A stretch of DNA of 64,000 nucleotides from positions 119,021 through 183,020 of the forward strand of contig JBMDXQ010000093.1 of assembly GCA_048594975.1 (NCBI GenBank), in the 5' to 3' direction. The notes beneath the pieces were generated by a model that was not told where the DNA came from, made no database searches, and worked only from the letters and a program-made list of their open reading frames with translations. Origin of the DNA: JBMDXB01 sp048594975 (lineage in GTDB: Bacteria > Acidobacteriota > Vicinamibacteria > Vicinamibacterales > 2-12-FULL-66-21). Positions 1 through 8,634 of this stretch are shown here, piece after piece. Position 1 is the stretch's first letter. Each line of letters opens with the position of its first letter. Both the position numbers and the translations under genes were made by a program.

Positions 1-559
1 AGTGAATCGCTCGCGCGAGCAGCTCCTTGCCGGTCCCGCTCTCGCCCCTGATCAGGATGGTCGCGCGGCTCGCCGCGGCGCGCGCGGCGGTGTTGATCGC
101 GGCAGCCATGGCCGCGCTCGCGGTCTCGAGGCCCTGCAGGCGGTACTTCGACTCGAGCTGGCGCCGCAGCTCGCGGTTTTCGGATTCCAGCGCGCGCCGC
201 TCGAGGCTGCGGACCACCAGCACGTCGAGCTCCTCGAGATCCACGGGTTTGGTCAGGTAGTCGGCCGCACCGTGTTTCATCGCGTCCACGGCGCTGGCAA
301 CCGTCCCGAACGCGGTCATGACGATGACCTGGAGCTCGGGGTTGGCCGACCGCAGTTGCTTCATCAGGTCGACGCCGCTCATGCCGGGCATGCGCAGGTC
401 CGTCAGCACGAGATCCGGCGCCGTCGTCTGCGCGGACGCGAGGGCATCCTCCGCGCTGGCCGCGGTCGTTACCGTGAAGCCACGCTTCTTGAGGAAGCCG
501 GCCAGCACCGTTCGCTGCGAGCTCTCGTCGTCGACGACCAGTATCCGTCCTTCAGGCAC
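1..559 (-). CDS. NtrC-family sigma-54 response regulator (C-terminus beyond window)
   Basis: This is the N-terminal 186 residues of a two-component regulator; the rest lies beyond position 1. The frame starts at a GTG (559-557) that overlaps the last codons of the upstream kinase gene, which is typical of translational coupling. A receiver domain fills residues 5-120: the acidic pair is D10-D11, the phospho-acceptor is Asp54 in 'LVLTDLRMPGMSG', and the conserved Lys lies in 'YLTKPVDLEEL'. A linker follows, and then the start of the AAA+ sigma-54-interaction domain with Walker A 'GESGTGKE'. It should activate sigma-54 promoters when phosphorylated by the adjacent kinase. Its targets are unknown. 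The output HTH cannot be seen. Confidence 0.93.
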   Translation of the reverse strand, partial: MPEGRILVVDDESSQRTVLAGFLKKRGFTVTTAASAEDALASAQTTAPDLVLTDLRMPGMSGVDLMKQLRSANPELQVIVMTAFGTVASAVDAMKHGAADYLTKPVDLEELDVLVVRSLERRALESENRELRRQLESKYRLQGLETASAAMAAAINTAARAAASRATILIRGESGTGKELLARAIH

Positions 560-2483
560 GTGCCACGTCCTCTGACACCGGTACGCGCATGCGCATGGTC
601 GTGCCCCGGCCCGGCGCTGAGTCGACCTCGATCGTTCCGCCGTGCGCCGCCACGATCTGCTGTGTCACGGCCAGGCCCACGCCGGTCCCGGTCCGCTTGG
701 TCGTGAAGTAGAGGTCGAAGATCTTCGGCAGATCGGCCGGATCGATCCCGCTCCCGGTATCGCGCACCTCGATGCTGCACTCGCGCGCCACCGCCGCGGC
801 GGTGATCGTGACGCGCCCGCCCCGCGGCGTGGCATCGAGCGCGTTGCGGAGCAGGTTGTCGACCGCCTGCCGCATCTGTTCCGGGTCGAACAGCACCGTG
901 GCGTGCCCGGGAGCCGCGACGATTTCAACGCCGCGTGATTCGGCCAGCGGCCTCGCGGCGCCGACGATCGTCTCCAGCCACGGCCCCACGGGCGTCGGCT
1001 GGCGGTTGAGCGCCGGCGGCCGTGCGAAGTCGAGGAACTGCTGCACCTTGGCGTTCAGCCGGTGCGTCTCGTGCTGAATGACGTCGACGAGTTCGTTCGC
1101 GTCCCCGGCCGCATCGGCGGAGCCACCCGACGTCGGGTCGAGGCACTCGTTTCTCAGCCGTTGCGCGCTCATCGCGATCGCATTGAGCGGGTTGCGGATT
1201 TCGTGCGCGACGGTGGACGCCAGCTCGCCCATCGCCGAGAGTCGATCGCGGCGGCGCAGCGCCTCCTGTGCGAGCGCGTGCTCCACACTGAGTGCGCCGA
1301 AACGCCGGCGGATCCACGCGAACCCGATTGCGAGCACGCCCAGCGCTGCGGCCGCGGCCAGCGTGATCGTGAGCCGCACCGCCGTGCGCCGTTCGGCGCT
1401 GCGCAAGCGATCGAGCCGCATGCCGAGCCGCAGGTTCGCCGGGCTGACGCCGCCGACGTCTATCGGACCCTTCAGCTCGAGTACCGGCCGGCCGGACACG
1501 TCGAGGCGCCGCTCGCGGAGGGCGCTCCCGCTGCCGCCGTCCGCGTCGGGCTCGTTCGCGACGTCCCCCTGTGCCTTCCGCACGCCGCCGTGCTCGAACA
1601 CGATGTAGGCGACGCCCTCGGCGCTCGCCACGATGTCGGCCAGGAGCGCGTCAAGCGACGACTGCCGCTGGAGATCGGCGACCTCCGTTGCGTCGGCGAT
1701 CAGCACGATCGCCCCGCCGTTCTGCCGTCGAACGCCGCCGGCCACCCGCGCGACGCCACCACGGCGCCCCTCGTGGACGTCGGTCACCGCCTCCTGTTCT
1801 CCGCCGAGAATGCGCTCCAGGATGGCGCCCCCGCCGCCCGGGCCCATACCTGGGCCCCCGCCGCCCGGGCCCATACCAAGGCCCCCGCCCGGGCCCATCC
1901 CGCGGCCGCCGCCAGGTCCCGGTCCGAAGCCGCCGCCCGGCCCGGCATGTCCCGGGCGGTCGGGCGCGACGAAGTGCTCGCGCGAGCCGTCCGGCCGCAC
2001 TACCGTGACGCGGAAGAGGTGATTGCCGGCGGCGATCTGCTCGAGCGCCTGCGCCGTCAGCCCGCCGCGCCGATCGATCTCCGCGAGCAGCCTGGCGTTG
2101 TCGAGGAGACGCTCGGCGAGCTGGTCGAGCGCTTCGGCGGCGGCAGCGCGATTCGCGCGCGCCGCGGCCGCGACGGTGTCGCGGGCCGACGCTGCCTGTG
2201 CCCGGACGAGCGTTTCGAATTCCTGCCGCGTCGACGCGTAGTCGAGCCAGCCGACGGTCACGAGGGCGGCGGCGAGCAGCACGGTAAGCGCACCGATGCT
2301 CCAGCCGCTGGTCGCGAGCCGACGTACGACGGAATTCGACAGCGGAGAACTCCTCGATTGCCGTCGAGCAATCGCCGCGCCGTATGCGCCGGCTGCGTCG
2401 GTCTCCTGTAAGTACCAGGTTTCCAGGTAGTTACCGCAGGCGCTTCGAGCGGCGCCCGGCCTCGGGCCGGGGCCTTCGACCAT
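552..2483 (-). CDS. Membrane sensor histidine kinase
   Basis: Two-component sensor kinase whose stop codon overlaps the start of the response-regulator gene. It has an N-terminal membrane segment (around 'IGALTVLLAAALVTVGWL'), an extracytoplasmic sensor region of roughly 270 residues, and a second membrane helix followed by a basic 'WIRRRFG'. A HisKA domain follows with the H-box 'AHEIRNPLNAIAMS', then a HATPase_c domain with N-box 'DNLLRNALD', G1 'DTGSGID' and 'GTGVGLAV'. Layout and cognate regulator resemble NtrB/ZraS-type pairs. The start is uncertain. An ATG at 2483 is used here. A GAGGAG site lies 7 nt before an in-frame CTG at 2342, which would place the first helix near the N-terminus and may be the true start. 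The sensor region carries a Gly-rich insert. Confidence 0.9.
   Translation of the reverse strand: MVEGPGPRPGAARSACGNYLETWYLQETDAAGAYGAAIARRQSRSSPLSNSVVRRLATSGWSIGALTVLLAAALVTVGWLDYASTRQEFETLVRAQAASARDTVAAAARANRAAAAEALDQLAERLLDNARLLAEIDRRGGLTAQALEQIAAGNHLFRVTVVRPDGSREHFVAPDRPGHAGPGGGFGPGPGGGRGMGPGGGLGMGPGGGGPGMGPGGGGAILERILGGEQEAVTDVHEGRRGGVARVAGGVRRQNGGAIVLIADATEVADLQRQSSLDALLADIVASAEGVAYIVFEHGGVRKAQGDVANEPDADGGSGSALRERRLDVSGRPVLELKGPIDVGGVSPANLRLGMRLDRLRSAERRTAVRLTITLAAAAALGVLAIGFAWIRRRFGALSVEHALAQEALRRRDRLSAMGELASTVAHEIRNPLNAIAMSAQRLRNECLDPTSGGSADAAGDANELVDVIQHETHRLNAKVQQFLDFARPPALNRQPTPVGPWLETIVGAARPLAESRGVEIVAAPGHATVLFDPEQMRQAVDNLLRNALDATPRGGRVTITAAAVARECSIEVRDTGSGIDPADLPKIFDLYFTTKRTGTGVGLAVTQQIVAAHGGTIEVDSAPGRGTTMRMRVPVSEDVARA
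1826..1955 (-). repeat. Gly/Pro/Met low-complexity repeat in the kinase sensor domain
   Basis: These bases encode about 40 residues built from repeats of the type GPGGG(G/F/R/L)GMGPGGG in the extracytoplasmic part of the histidine kinase. At DNA level it is a run of CCGCCGCCCGGGCCCAT-like units. It interrupts an otherwise ordinary sensor region and is likely to vary in length. Confidence 0.85.
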
Positions 2484-2728
2484 TCCGTCGATGCCCGCCG
2501 GGAAGTCGGCGGTGAAAGGGCCCCGCACTCTCCGCGTCCGGAGACTGCAGAGTTCCTTTCACGTGCTGCACAATCACCAGCGCCTCCGACAACGTGCTCG
2601 GCGATCGCGGCGAACCGTGGCGTTCGCTCGGTGTGCCGATGGGCGACGGCGGGGCAGCCGACGCACTCGCCCCCACAGCCCAGGGTATAATGACGGGTTC
2701 CTGCGCGCGCCGCGGGCCGCGCCATCGC
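2484..2728. other. Divergent intergenic region with nested inverted repeats
   Basis: This region lies between the kinase gene (minus) and yceD (plus). It contains an 8-bp perfect inverted repeat, GTGAAAGG (2512-2519) and CCTTTCAC (2555-2562), which encloses a smaller hairpin TCTCCG-cgtc-CGGAGA (2529-2544). It also holds the presumed yceD promoter. No open frame here looks coding, apart from the possible N-terminal extension of the kinase up to 2528. Confidence 0.5.
2686..2691 (+). promoter_or_regulatory. Candidate sigma-70 -10 box for the yceD-rpmF-fab operon
   Basis: A perfect TATAAT lies 38 bp before the yceD ATG, in DNA that is otherwise very GC-rich. No convincing -35 hexamer is visible 16-18 bp upstream. 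Transcription would start near 2698. Confidence 0.5.
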
Positions 2729-3262
2729 ATGCTCTTCGACCTCAACAAGCTGCACGGCGGCTTCGAGCAGGTCGAGCGGACCCTTCAGCCGTCCGTCTTC
2801 GACCCCCCGGACGAGGACTATCGGGTCGTCGCCCCGGTCGAGTTGTCGCTGCGCGTGGAGAAGGCGGGCGGCGATGCCTTCCGTGTCGCCGGCCGCGCGC
2901 AGACGCAGCTCGAGCTCGAGTGCGGGCGCTGCCTCGAGCCGTTCGAGATGCCGGTCGACGCGACCTTCGATCTCCGTTACGTGCCGCACGAGCAGAACGC
3001 CGGCGAGGGCGAGCGCGAGGTGGCCGAGGACGACCTGACGACCGCGTTCTACCGCGACGGCATGCTGGATCTCGTCGAGCTGCTGCGCGAACAGTTCCAG
3101 CTCGCCCTGCCCATGAAGCCGCTGTGCACCGAGGCGTGCCGCGGCCTCTGTCCCGACTGCGGAGCGAACCGCAATCGCACCCAGTGCGGCTGCACGCCGA
3201 AGTGGGAGGATCCCCGCCTGGCGACGCTCAAGGGGCTGCTGAACCGCCAGAAGGAGAATTGA
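2729..3262 (+). CDS. yceD: YceD/DUF177 family protein
   Basis: 177-residue YceD-family protein, a conserved companion of rpmF in bacteria and linked to 23S rRNA processing and large-subunit biogenesis. The central DUF177 motif is present (CGRC at residues 65-68). The C-terminal part is unusually Cys-rich (C133, C137, C141, C144, C153, C155) and could bind a metal. The frame is open upstream to 2594, but the ATG at 2729 fits the family start and follows the TATAAT at a sensible distance. rpmF begins 1 nt after its stop, so the two are surely co-transcribed. Confidence 0.9.
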   Translation: MLFDLNKLHGGFEQVERTLQPSVFDPPDEDYRVVAPVELSLRVEKAGGDAFRVAGRAQTQLELECGRCLEPFEMPVDATFDLRYVPHEQNAGEGEREVAEDDLTTAFYRDGMLDLVELLREQFQLALPMKPLCTEACRGLCPDCGANRNRTQCGCTPKWEDPRLATLKGLLNRQKEN

Positions 3263-3263
3263 G

Positions 3264-3446
3264 ATGCCCAATCCCAAACGGCGCCACTCGAAGGCGCGGA
3301 CGGCCAAGCGCCGCACCCACGATGCCCTGAAGCCGGTGCCGGTCGGCACCTGCCCGCAGTGCCACGAGGCGAAGGCGCCGCACCAGGTGTGCCCGCACTG
3401 CGGCTACTACAAGGGCCGCCAGGTCCGCGAGGTCGAGGAAGCCTAG
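3264..3446 (+). CDS. rpmF: 50S ribosomal protein L32
   Basis: 60-residue L32. The N-terminus is very basic, as expected for the family. Two CxxC pairs (C30/C33 and C43/C46) form the zinc ribbon of the 'C+' variant. It lies between yceD and plsX, the classic arrangement that couples ribosome and lipid synthesis genes. Confidence 0.97.
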   Translation: MPNPKRRHSKARTAKRRTHDALKPVPVGTCPQCHEAKAPHQVCPHCGYYKGRQVREVEEA

Positions 3447-3454
3447 CCGCGCGG

Positions 3455-4465
3455 ATGATGCGCATCGCCATCGATGCGATGGGCGGCGATGACGCACCGG
3501 CGAACATCATCGACGGCGCGCTCGTGGCCGCGCGGCACCTGCAGGTCGGCCTGCTCCTCGTGGGCGCAGCCGACGCCATCACCCGCGAACTGGCGCGGCA
3601 TCCCGGCACCTCCTCTCTCGACCTGCGCATCCTCGAAACCCCCGAGTGGATCGACATGGCGGAGCCCGCCGCGGCGGCGTTGCGGCGCAAGCCGCGCGCC
3701 TCGGTCCGCCTGGCCGCTGATGCGGTCCGCGACGGCGAGGCGCAGGCGATGTTCAGTGCCGGGCATACCGGCGCCTCGCTGATCGCCGCGCACGCGGCGT
3801 TCGGCCGGCTGCCAGGCGTCGACCGTCCCGCGCTGGCGACCATCATCCCGACCCGCCGCCAGCCGGCGGTGCTGCTCGACTCCGGCGCGACGGTCGAGTG
3901 CCGGCCACAGCACCTGGTGCAGTTCGCGCTGATGGGCGCCGCCTACGCGCGCGTCGCCCTCGGCTGCCGGTCGCCGCGGGTGGCACTGCTCTCGGTGGGC
4001 GAGGAGGAGACGAAGGGCAACGAACTCACACGCGAGGCCCACCGCCTGCTGAAGGAGGCCCCGATCGCGTTCGTCGGCAACGTCGAGGGCCGCCACGTGT
4101 ACGCCGGCGACGCCGACGTGATCGTGTGCGACGGCTTCACCGGCAACGTCACCCTCAAGGTCAGCGAAGGACTCGTGGAGACCGTCGAGGCGCTGCTGCA
4201 CGACGAGCTCTCGTCGACCTTCGGCACGCGTGTCGGCTACCTCCTCTCCCGCCAGGCGTTCCGCCGTTTCCGCAAGCGCCTGGATTACTCCGAGTACGGC
4301 GGCGCGCCGCTCATCGGGCTCAACGCCCTGTGCATTGTCGGACATGGCCGGTCGTCGCCCAAGGCGGTGCGCAACGCCGTGGCGATGGCGGCGCGGTTTG
4401 CCGCGGACGGCCTCGTGGACCGGCTCGCGCGTGAGGTCCTGCAGACCAGGAAGCTCGCCTTATGA
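3455..4465 (+). CDS. plsX: Phosphate acyltransferase PlsX
   Basis: PlsX (336 residues) converts acyl-ACP to acyl-phosphate at the start of phospholipid synthesis. The family N-terminus 'IAIDAMGGDDAP' and the 'DVIVCDGFTGNV' signature are both present, and the length is normal. ATG codons occur at 3455 and 3458, both 9-12 nt after rpmF; the open frame further upstream only overlaps rpmF. Its stop overlaps the fabD start by 4 nt (ATGA). A fabH gene often lies here in other genomes and is absent. Confidence 0.96.
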   Translation: MMRIAIDAMGGDDAPANIIDGALVAARHLQVGLLLVGAADAITRELARHPGTSSLDLRILETPEWIDMAEPAAAALRRKPRASVRLAADAVRDGEAQAMFSAGHTGASLIAAHAAFGRLPGVDRPALATIIPTRRQPAVLLDSGATVECRPQHLVQFALMGAAYARVALGCRSPRVALLSVGEEETKGNELTREAHRLLKEAPIAFVGNVEGRHVYAGDADVIVCDGFTGNVTLKVSEGLVETVEALLHDELSSTFGTRVGYLLSRQAFRRFRKRLDYSEYGGAPLIGLNALCIVGHGRSSPKAVRNAVAMAARFAADGLVDRLAREVLQTRKLAL

Positions 4466-5406
4466 TCGCGTTTCTCTTTCCCGGGCAGGGCGCCCAGAAG
4501 GTCGGCATGGGGAAGTCGCTTGCCGAGCGCTTTCCCGTCTGCCGCGACACGTTCGTGGAGGCGGACACCGCGCTCGGCGAGCCGCTGTCGGCGCTGTGCT
4601 TCGAAGGGCCGCAAGATCGGCTGCTGCTGACCGAGAACACGCAGCCGGCGATCCTCGCGATGAGCACTGCCGTGTGCCGTCTCGTCGTGTCGGAAGGCGT
4701 GTCGCCGGCGTTCGCCGCGGGGCACAGCCTGGGCGAGTACTCCGCGCACGTCGCCGCCGGTACGTTATCCTTCGCGGATGCCTTGCGGACGGTGCGGCGC
4801 CGCGGGCAGTACATGCAGGAGGCGGTGCCCGTTGGCGAAGGCGCGATGGCGGCGATCATGATGCTCGAGGCCGACGCGGTGGCGCGTGCGTGCGAACAAT
4901 CCGTCGCGGAGCTCCAGGGACGGGTGGTCGCGCCGGCGAACCTGAACGCGCCCGGGCAGGTGGTGATCGCCGGCCACGCCGACGCGGTCGCGCTCGCCGG
5001 CGAGAAGGCGAAGGCGCTCGGCGCGATGCGCGTGGTGCCGCTCGCGGTGAGTGCCCCGTTCCACTGCGCGCTGATGAAGCCCGCGGAGGAACGGCTCGTC
5101 GGCGACCTCCGTGCGCTCCCGGCGAGCGCGCCGCGGTTCCCCGTCGTCGCCAACGTCGACGCCGAGCCGAAGCGCGACGCCGCCTCAGCGATCGAGGCAT
5201 TGATCCGGCAGGTTTCGGCGCCGGTCCGCTGGGAGCAGGTCGTGCGCCGGTTGATCGCGGAAGGCGTGGACACGTTCCTCGAGCTCGGTCCCGGGACGGT
5301 GCTCGCCGGCCTGGTGAAGAAGATCGACCGCGGGGCGACGGTGATGAGCATCGAGGACGACGCCGGCTTCGCACGGGCGCTGGCCTCGCTCCGCGCGCAG
5401 GGCTGA
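4462..5406 (+). CDS. fabD: Malonyl-CoA:ACP transacylase
   Basis: FabD (314 residues) loads malonate onto acyl carrier protein for fatty-acid elongation. It shows the N-terminal 'FPGQGAQ' loop, the nucleophile elbow 'GHSLGE' with Ser89, and the catalytic His in 'SAPFHCALM'. It is translationally coupled to plsX by an ATGA overlap and followed after 15 nt by fabG. Confidence 0.96.
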   Translation: MIAFLFPGQGAQKVGMGKSLAERFPVCRDTFVEADTALGEPLSALCFEGPQDRLLLTENTQPAILAMSTAVCRLVVSEGVSPAFAAGHSLGEYSAHVAAGTLSFADALRTVRRRGQYMQEAVPVGEGAMAAIMMLEADAVARACEQSVAELQGRVVAPANLNAPGQVVIAGHADAVALAGEKAKALGAMRVVPLAVSAPFHCALMKPAEERLVGDLRALPASAPRFPVVANVDAEPKRDAASAIEALIRQVSAPVRWEQVVRRLIAEGVDTFLELGPGTVLAGLVKKIDRGATVMSIEDDAGFARALASLRAQG

Positions 5407-5421
5407 CCGGACGCTTCAACT

Positions 5422-6162
5422 ATGATTGACTTGTCGGGGCGGATCGCGATCGTCACCGGCGCTTCGCGCGGCATCGGCGCCGCGACCGCGCGGCAGCTGG
5501 CCCGCCAGGGCGCTTACGTCGTCGCCGCCGCGCGCGGCGAGCACGCGCGGGCCGTGGCCGACGGCATCGCGGCCTCCGGCGGCGGTGCCGAGGCGCTCGC
5601 CCTCGACGTCACCGAGCAGCCCGCCGCCGAGCGCGCCGTCGCCGCCGTCGCCGAGCGGCACGGCCGGGTGGACATCCTGGTGAACAACGCGGGCATCGCG
5701 CGCGATCAGCTGATGCTGCGCATGAAGCGGGAGGACTGGGACGCGGTGCTGAGCACCAACCTGACCGCCGCGTTCGCGATGACGCAGGCGGCGCTCAAGC
5801 CGATGATCCGGCAGCGGGCCGGCCGCATCATCTGCATCAGCTCGGTCGTCGGCCAGGCCGGCAATGCCGGCCAGGCGAACTACGCCGCGTCCAAGGCGGG
5901 GCTGATAGGCTTCGCCAGGGCGGTGGCGCTGGAGGTGGCCTCGCGCGGGATCACGGTGAACGTGGTGGCGCCGGGCCTGATCGACACGGACATGACGCGC
6001 GCGATCACCGACAGCGCGCGCGAGGGATGGGCCGCGAAAATCCCGTTGCGGCGTCTCGGTTCACCCGACGACGTCGCGTCGGCCGTGTGCTTTCTGGCCT
6101 CGGATGAGGCATCGTATATTACCGGGCAGGTGCTTGCCGTCAACGGCGGCATGTATATGTAG
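5422..6162 (+). CDS. fabG: 3-oxoacyl-ACP reductase
   Basis: Classical short-chain dehydrogenase of 246 residues that reduces beta-ketoacyl-ACP with NADPH. The cofactor motif 'TGASRGIG' lies near the N-terminus, followed by 'NNAGIARD', Ser141 and the catalytic Tyr154-x3-Lys158. The family C-terminus 'GQVLAVNGGMYM' is intact. It sits between fabD and acpP in the fatty-acid operon. Confidence 0.96.
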   Translation: MIDLSGRIAIVTGASRGIGAATARQLARQGAYVVAAARGEHARAVADGIAASGGGAEALALDVTEQPAAERAVAAVAERHGRVDILVNNAGIARDQLMLRMKREDWDAVLSTNLTAAFAMTQAALKPMIRQRAGRIICISSVVGQAGNAGQANYAASKAGLIGFARAVALEVASRGITVNVVAPGLIDTDMTRAITDSAREGWAAKIPLRRLGSPDDVASAVCFLASDEASYITGQVLAVNGGMYM

Positions 6163-6198
6163 GCGCCGCTGCCGGGCGCGAACATTGTCGCGCCGCCG

Positions 6199-6271
6199 GG
6201 CGGAATCGCCGTTCCGCCTGTTCCGGGTGCCGCGTCATCATCGTTTCGTTTTCGTGAGCGGGACGTCCCGC
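6199..6271 (+). promoter_or_regulatory. Inverted repeats in the acpP leader
   Basis: The 122-bp fabG-acpP gap carries a hairpin GGCGGAA-tcgccg-TTCCGCC (6199-6218). It also carries a 14-bp perfect palindrome, GCGGGACGTCCCGC (6258-6271), just before the acpP ribosome-binding site GGAGGGG. The palindrome could be an operator or an mRNA structure. No regulator can be named. Confidence 0.45.
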
Positions 6272-6284
6272 GCTGGAGGGGTGA

Positions 6285-6524
6285 ATGGCCGTCGCTGACA
6301 AGGTGAAGAGCATCATCGTGGAGCAGCTCGGGGTCGACGAGGAAGAAGTCACGCCGGACGCGTCGTTCGTCGACGACCTGGGCGCCGATTCGCTCGACAC
6401 GGTTGAGCTGGTCATGGCCTTCGAGGAGGAGTTCGGGATCGAGATCCCGGACGAGGACGCCGAGAAGATCACCCGCGTGAAGGAAGCGATCGAGTACATC
6501 GAATCCCACAGCAAGAAGAAGTAG
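6285..6524 (+). CDS. acpP: Acyl carrier protein (fatty acid synthesis)
   Basis: 79-residue ACP with the phosphopantetheine site 'LGADSLDTVE' (Ser36), the acidic helix II 'ELVMAFEEEFGIEIPDEDAE' and a normal length. A strong GGAGGGG site precedes the ATG. It is the housekeeping ACP of the fab operon and is clearly distinct from the two carrier proteins encoded later in the polysaccharide locus (25865 and 35381). Confidence 0.97.
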   Translation: MAVADKVKSIIVEQLGVDEEEVTPDASFVDDLGADSLDTVELVMAFEEEFGIEIPDEDAEKITRVKEAIEYIESHSKKK

Positions 6525-6540
6525 GGACCACGGAGGCAGC

Positions 6541-7782
6541 TTGAGCAGGCGAGTCGTCGTGACGGGCGTGGGCCTCGTGTCCCCGGTCGGCATCGGCACG
6601 GAAGCGAACTGGGACGCGCTGCTGGCGGGGCGCAGCGGCATCGGCGCCATCACGCGATTCGACGCTGCGGCGTTCTCTGCGCGGATCGCCGGGGAGGTCA
6701 AGGGCTTCGATCCGCTGCGGTTCGTGGACAGGAAAGACGTCAAGAAGATGGACGTCTTCATCCAGCTGGCGATTGCCGCCACACAGTTCGCCGTCGACGA
6801 CGCCGGGCTGAGCATCACGCCCGAGGTGGCCACCCGTGTCGGGGTGTTCATCGCTTCCGGGATCGGCGGGTTCAACACCATCGAGCGCGAGCACAAGGCG
6901 CTGCTCGAGGGCGGCCCGCGCCGAATCTCCCCGTTCTTCATTCCCGCCACGATCATCAACCTCGCTGCCGGCCAGGTGTCGATCCGCTTCGGGGCCAAGG
7001 GCCCGAACTCGGCAACCTGCACCGCCTGCTCGGCCTCGGCGCACGCCATCGGCGACGCCTTCGAGGTCATCCGCCGCAACGACGCCGACGTGATGATCGC
7101 CGGCGGCTCGGAGTCGGCGATCACGCCGATGGGGGTCGGCGGCTTCGCGGCGATGCGCGCCCTCTCCACGCGCAACGACGAGCCGGAGCGCGCCAGCCGC
7201 CCGTTCGAGAAGGACCGCGACGGCTTCATCATGGGCGAGGGCTCGGGAGTGATCGTGCTCGAGGAGCTGGAGTTCGCGCGGCGGCGCGGCGCGCCGATCT
7301 ACGCCGAGCTGGTCGGCTCCGGCATGTCGGCGGACGCGTATCACATCACCGCGCCGTCGGAGGACGGAGACGGCGCGATGCGGGTGATGGAGACCGCGAT
7401 CCGGCAGGCGGGCATCCGTCCCGACCAGGTCGACTACATCAACGCGCACGGCACCTCCACGCCCTACAACGACAAGCTGGAGACGCTGGCGATCAAGCGG
7501 CTGTTCGGCGACCACGCGCCGCGCCTGGCGATCTCGTCCACCAAGTCGATGACCGGCCATCTGCTCGGCGCCGCCGGCGGACTCGAGGCCGGCATTACCG
7601 TGCTCACCATCCGCCACCAGGTCGTGCCGCCGACCATCAACTACGACACGCCCGACCCGGAATGCGATCTCGACTACGTGCCGAACACCAAGCGCGCGAT
7701 GAAGGTCGACTACGCGCTCTCGAACTCGTTCGGCTTCGGTGGCACCAACGGGGCGCTGCTGTTCAAGAGGTTCACCGGCTGA
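6541..7782 (+). CDS. fabF: 3-oxoacyl-ACP synthase II
   Basis: FabF (413 residues) is the elongating condensing enzyme. The active-site Cys163 lies in 'TACSAS', and the two catalytic histidines are in 'NAHGTSTPYND' and 'KSMTGHLLGAAGG'. The start is a TTG at 6541 preceded by GGAGG (6532-6536); no ATG fits the family N-terminus ('RRVVVTGVG'). It is the last gene of the fab operon. Confidence 0.96.
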   Translation: MSRRVVVTGVGLVSPVGIGTEANWDALLAGRSGIGAITRFDAAAFSARIAGEVKGFDPLRFVDRKDVKKMDVFIQLAIAATQFAVDDAGLSITPEVATRVGVFIASGIGGFNTIEREHKALLEGGPRRISPFFIPATIINLAAGQVSIRFGAKGPNSATCTACSASAHAIGDAFEVIRRNDADVMIAGGSESAITPMGVGGFAAMRALSTRNDEPERASRPFEKDRDGFIMGEGSGVIVLEELEFARRRGAPIYAELVGSGMSADAYHITAPSEDGDGAMRVMETAIRQAGIRPDQVDYINAHGTSTPYNDKLETLAIKRLFGDHAPRLAISSTKSMTGHLLGAAGGLEAGITVLTIRHQVVPPTINYDTPDPECDLDYVPNTKRAMKVDYALSNSFGFGGTNGALLFKRFTG

Positions 7783-7869
7783 GTCAGGGCAGAGCGCCTA
7801 TGGCCTTCGGGCAGCACGAGGACGCGAAGACGCGAAGACCCGAGACTGCTCGAGTTCACCATACTCATC

Positions 7870-8634
7870 ATGAAAATCGCTGTCTGTATCAAGCAGGTCG
7901 TCACGCGCGAGTGGCAGCTCCGCGTCAACGATCAGAAGACCTGGATCCGCGATCAGGACGCCAGCTTCGAGCTGAACGAGCCCGACGCCTACGCGCTGGA
8001 AGAGGCGCTTCGGCTCAAGGAGAAGCACGGCGGCGAGGTCGTCGCCTGCTGCGCGGGACCGGCGCGTGCCACCCAGGTCATCCGCGAGGCGCTCGCCCGC
8101 GGCGCCGATCGCGCCATCCACGTAGAGGCCGACGCGCTCGCCCAGGCGGACGGGTTCGCCGTGGCCGACGCGCTTGCCGGCGCCATCCGTGACGAGGGAT
8201 TCAGCCTCGTGTTGACCGGGCTCCAGTCCGACGACCAGGGTTTCGGCCAGGTCGGTGTGGTCCTTGCCGAAAAGCTGGGCATCCCGCACGCGACCATCAT
8301 CATGGAGGTCCAGGTGGCGGATGCTGCGCTCCGCGTCAAACGCGAGCTCGAAGGCGGCTGGTTCCAGTGGGTGACGCTGCCGCTGCCGGCCCTCCTCACG
8401 ATCCAGAGCGGCATCAACCAGCTTCGCTACGCCACCCTGAAGGGCATCATGGCGGCGAAGAAGAAGGAGATCCGGAAGGTCACGTCGGCGGGCGTGGCGG
8501 AAGCGTCGCAGCGGATCGCCGCCGTGTACTTCCCGGAAAAGGGCAAGAAAACGCAGATGCTGCCCGGGTCCCCGGCTGACGCGGCCAAAGCGCTGGTCAA
8601 GCACCTGCGTGACGAGGCGAGGGTAATCCAGTGA
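7870..8634 (+). CDS. etfB: Electron transfer flavoprotein beta subunit
   Basis: EtfB (254 residues), partner of EtfA, accepts electrons from acyl-CoA dehydrogenases. The N-terminus 'MKIAVCIKQV' and the AMP-binding-region pattern 'VLTGLQSDDQGFGQVGV' are typical. Its stop overlaps the GTG start of etfA. A short direct repeat, GACGCGAA (twice), lies in the 87-bp gap before the gene. Confidence 0.95.
   Translation: MKIAVCIKQVVTREWQLRVNDQKTWIRDQDASFELNEPDAYALEEALRLKEKHGGEVVACCAGPARATQVIREALARGADRAIHVEADALAQADGFAVADALAGAIRDEGFSLVLTGLQSDDQGFGQVGVVLAEKLGIPHATIIMEVQVADAALRVKRELEGGWFQWVTLPLPALLTIQSGINQLRYATLKGIMAAKKKEIRKVTSAGVAEASQRIAAVYFPEKGKKTQMLPGSPADAAKALVKHLRDEARVIQ

Noticed and set aside
1062..2411. 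449-codon open frame on the plus strand opposite the histidine kinase
   Set aside because: It is antisense to a kinase with all catalytic motifs; its composition is Arg/Ala-rich without any domain, as is usual for GC-rich shadow frames.
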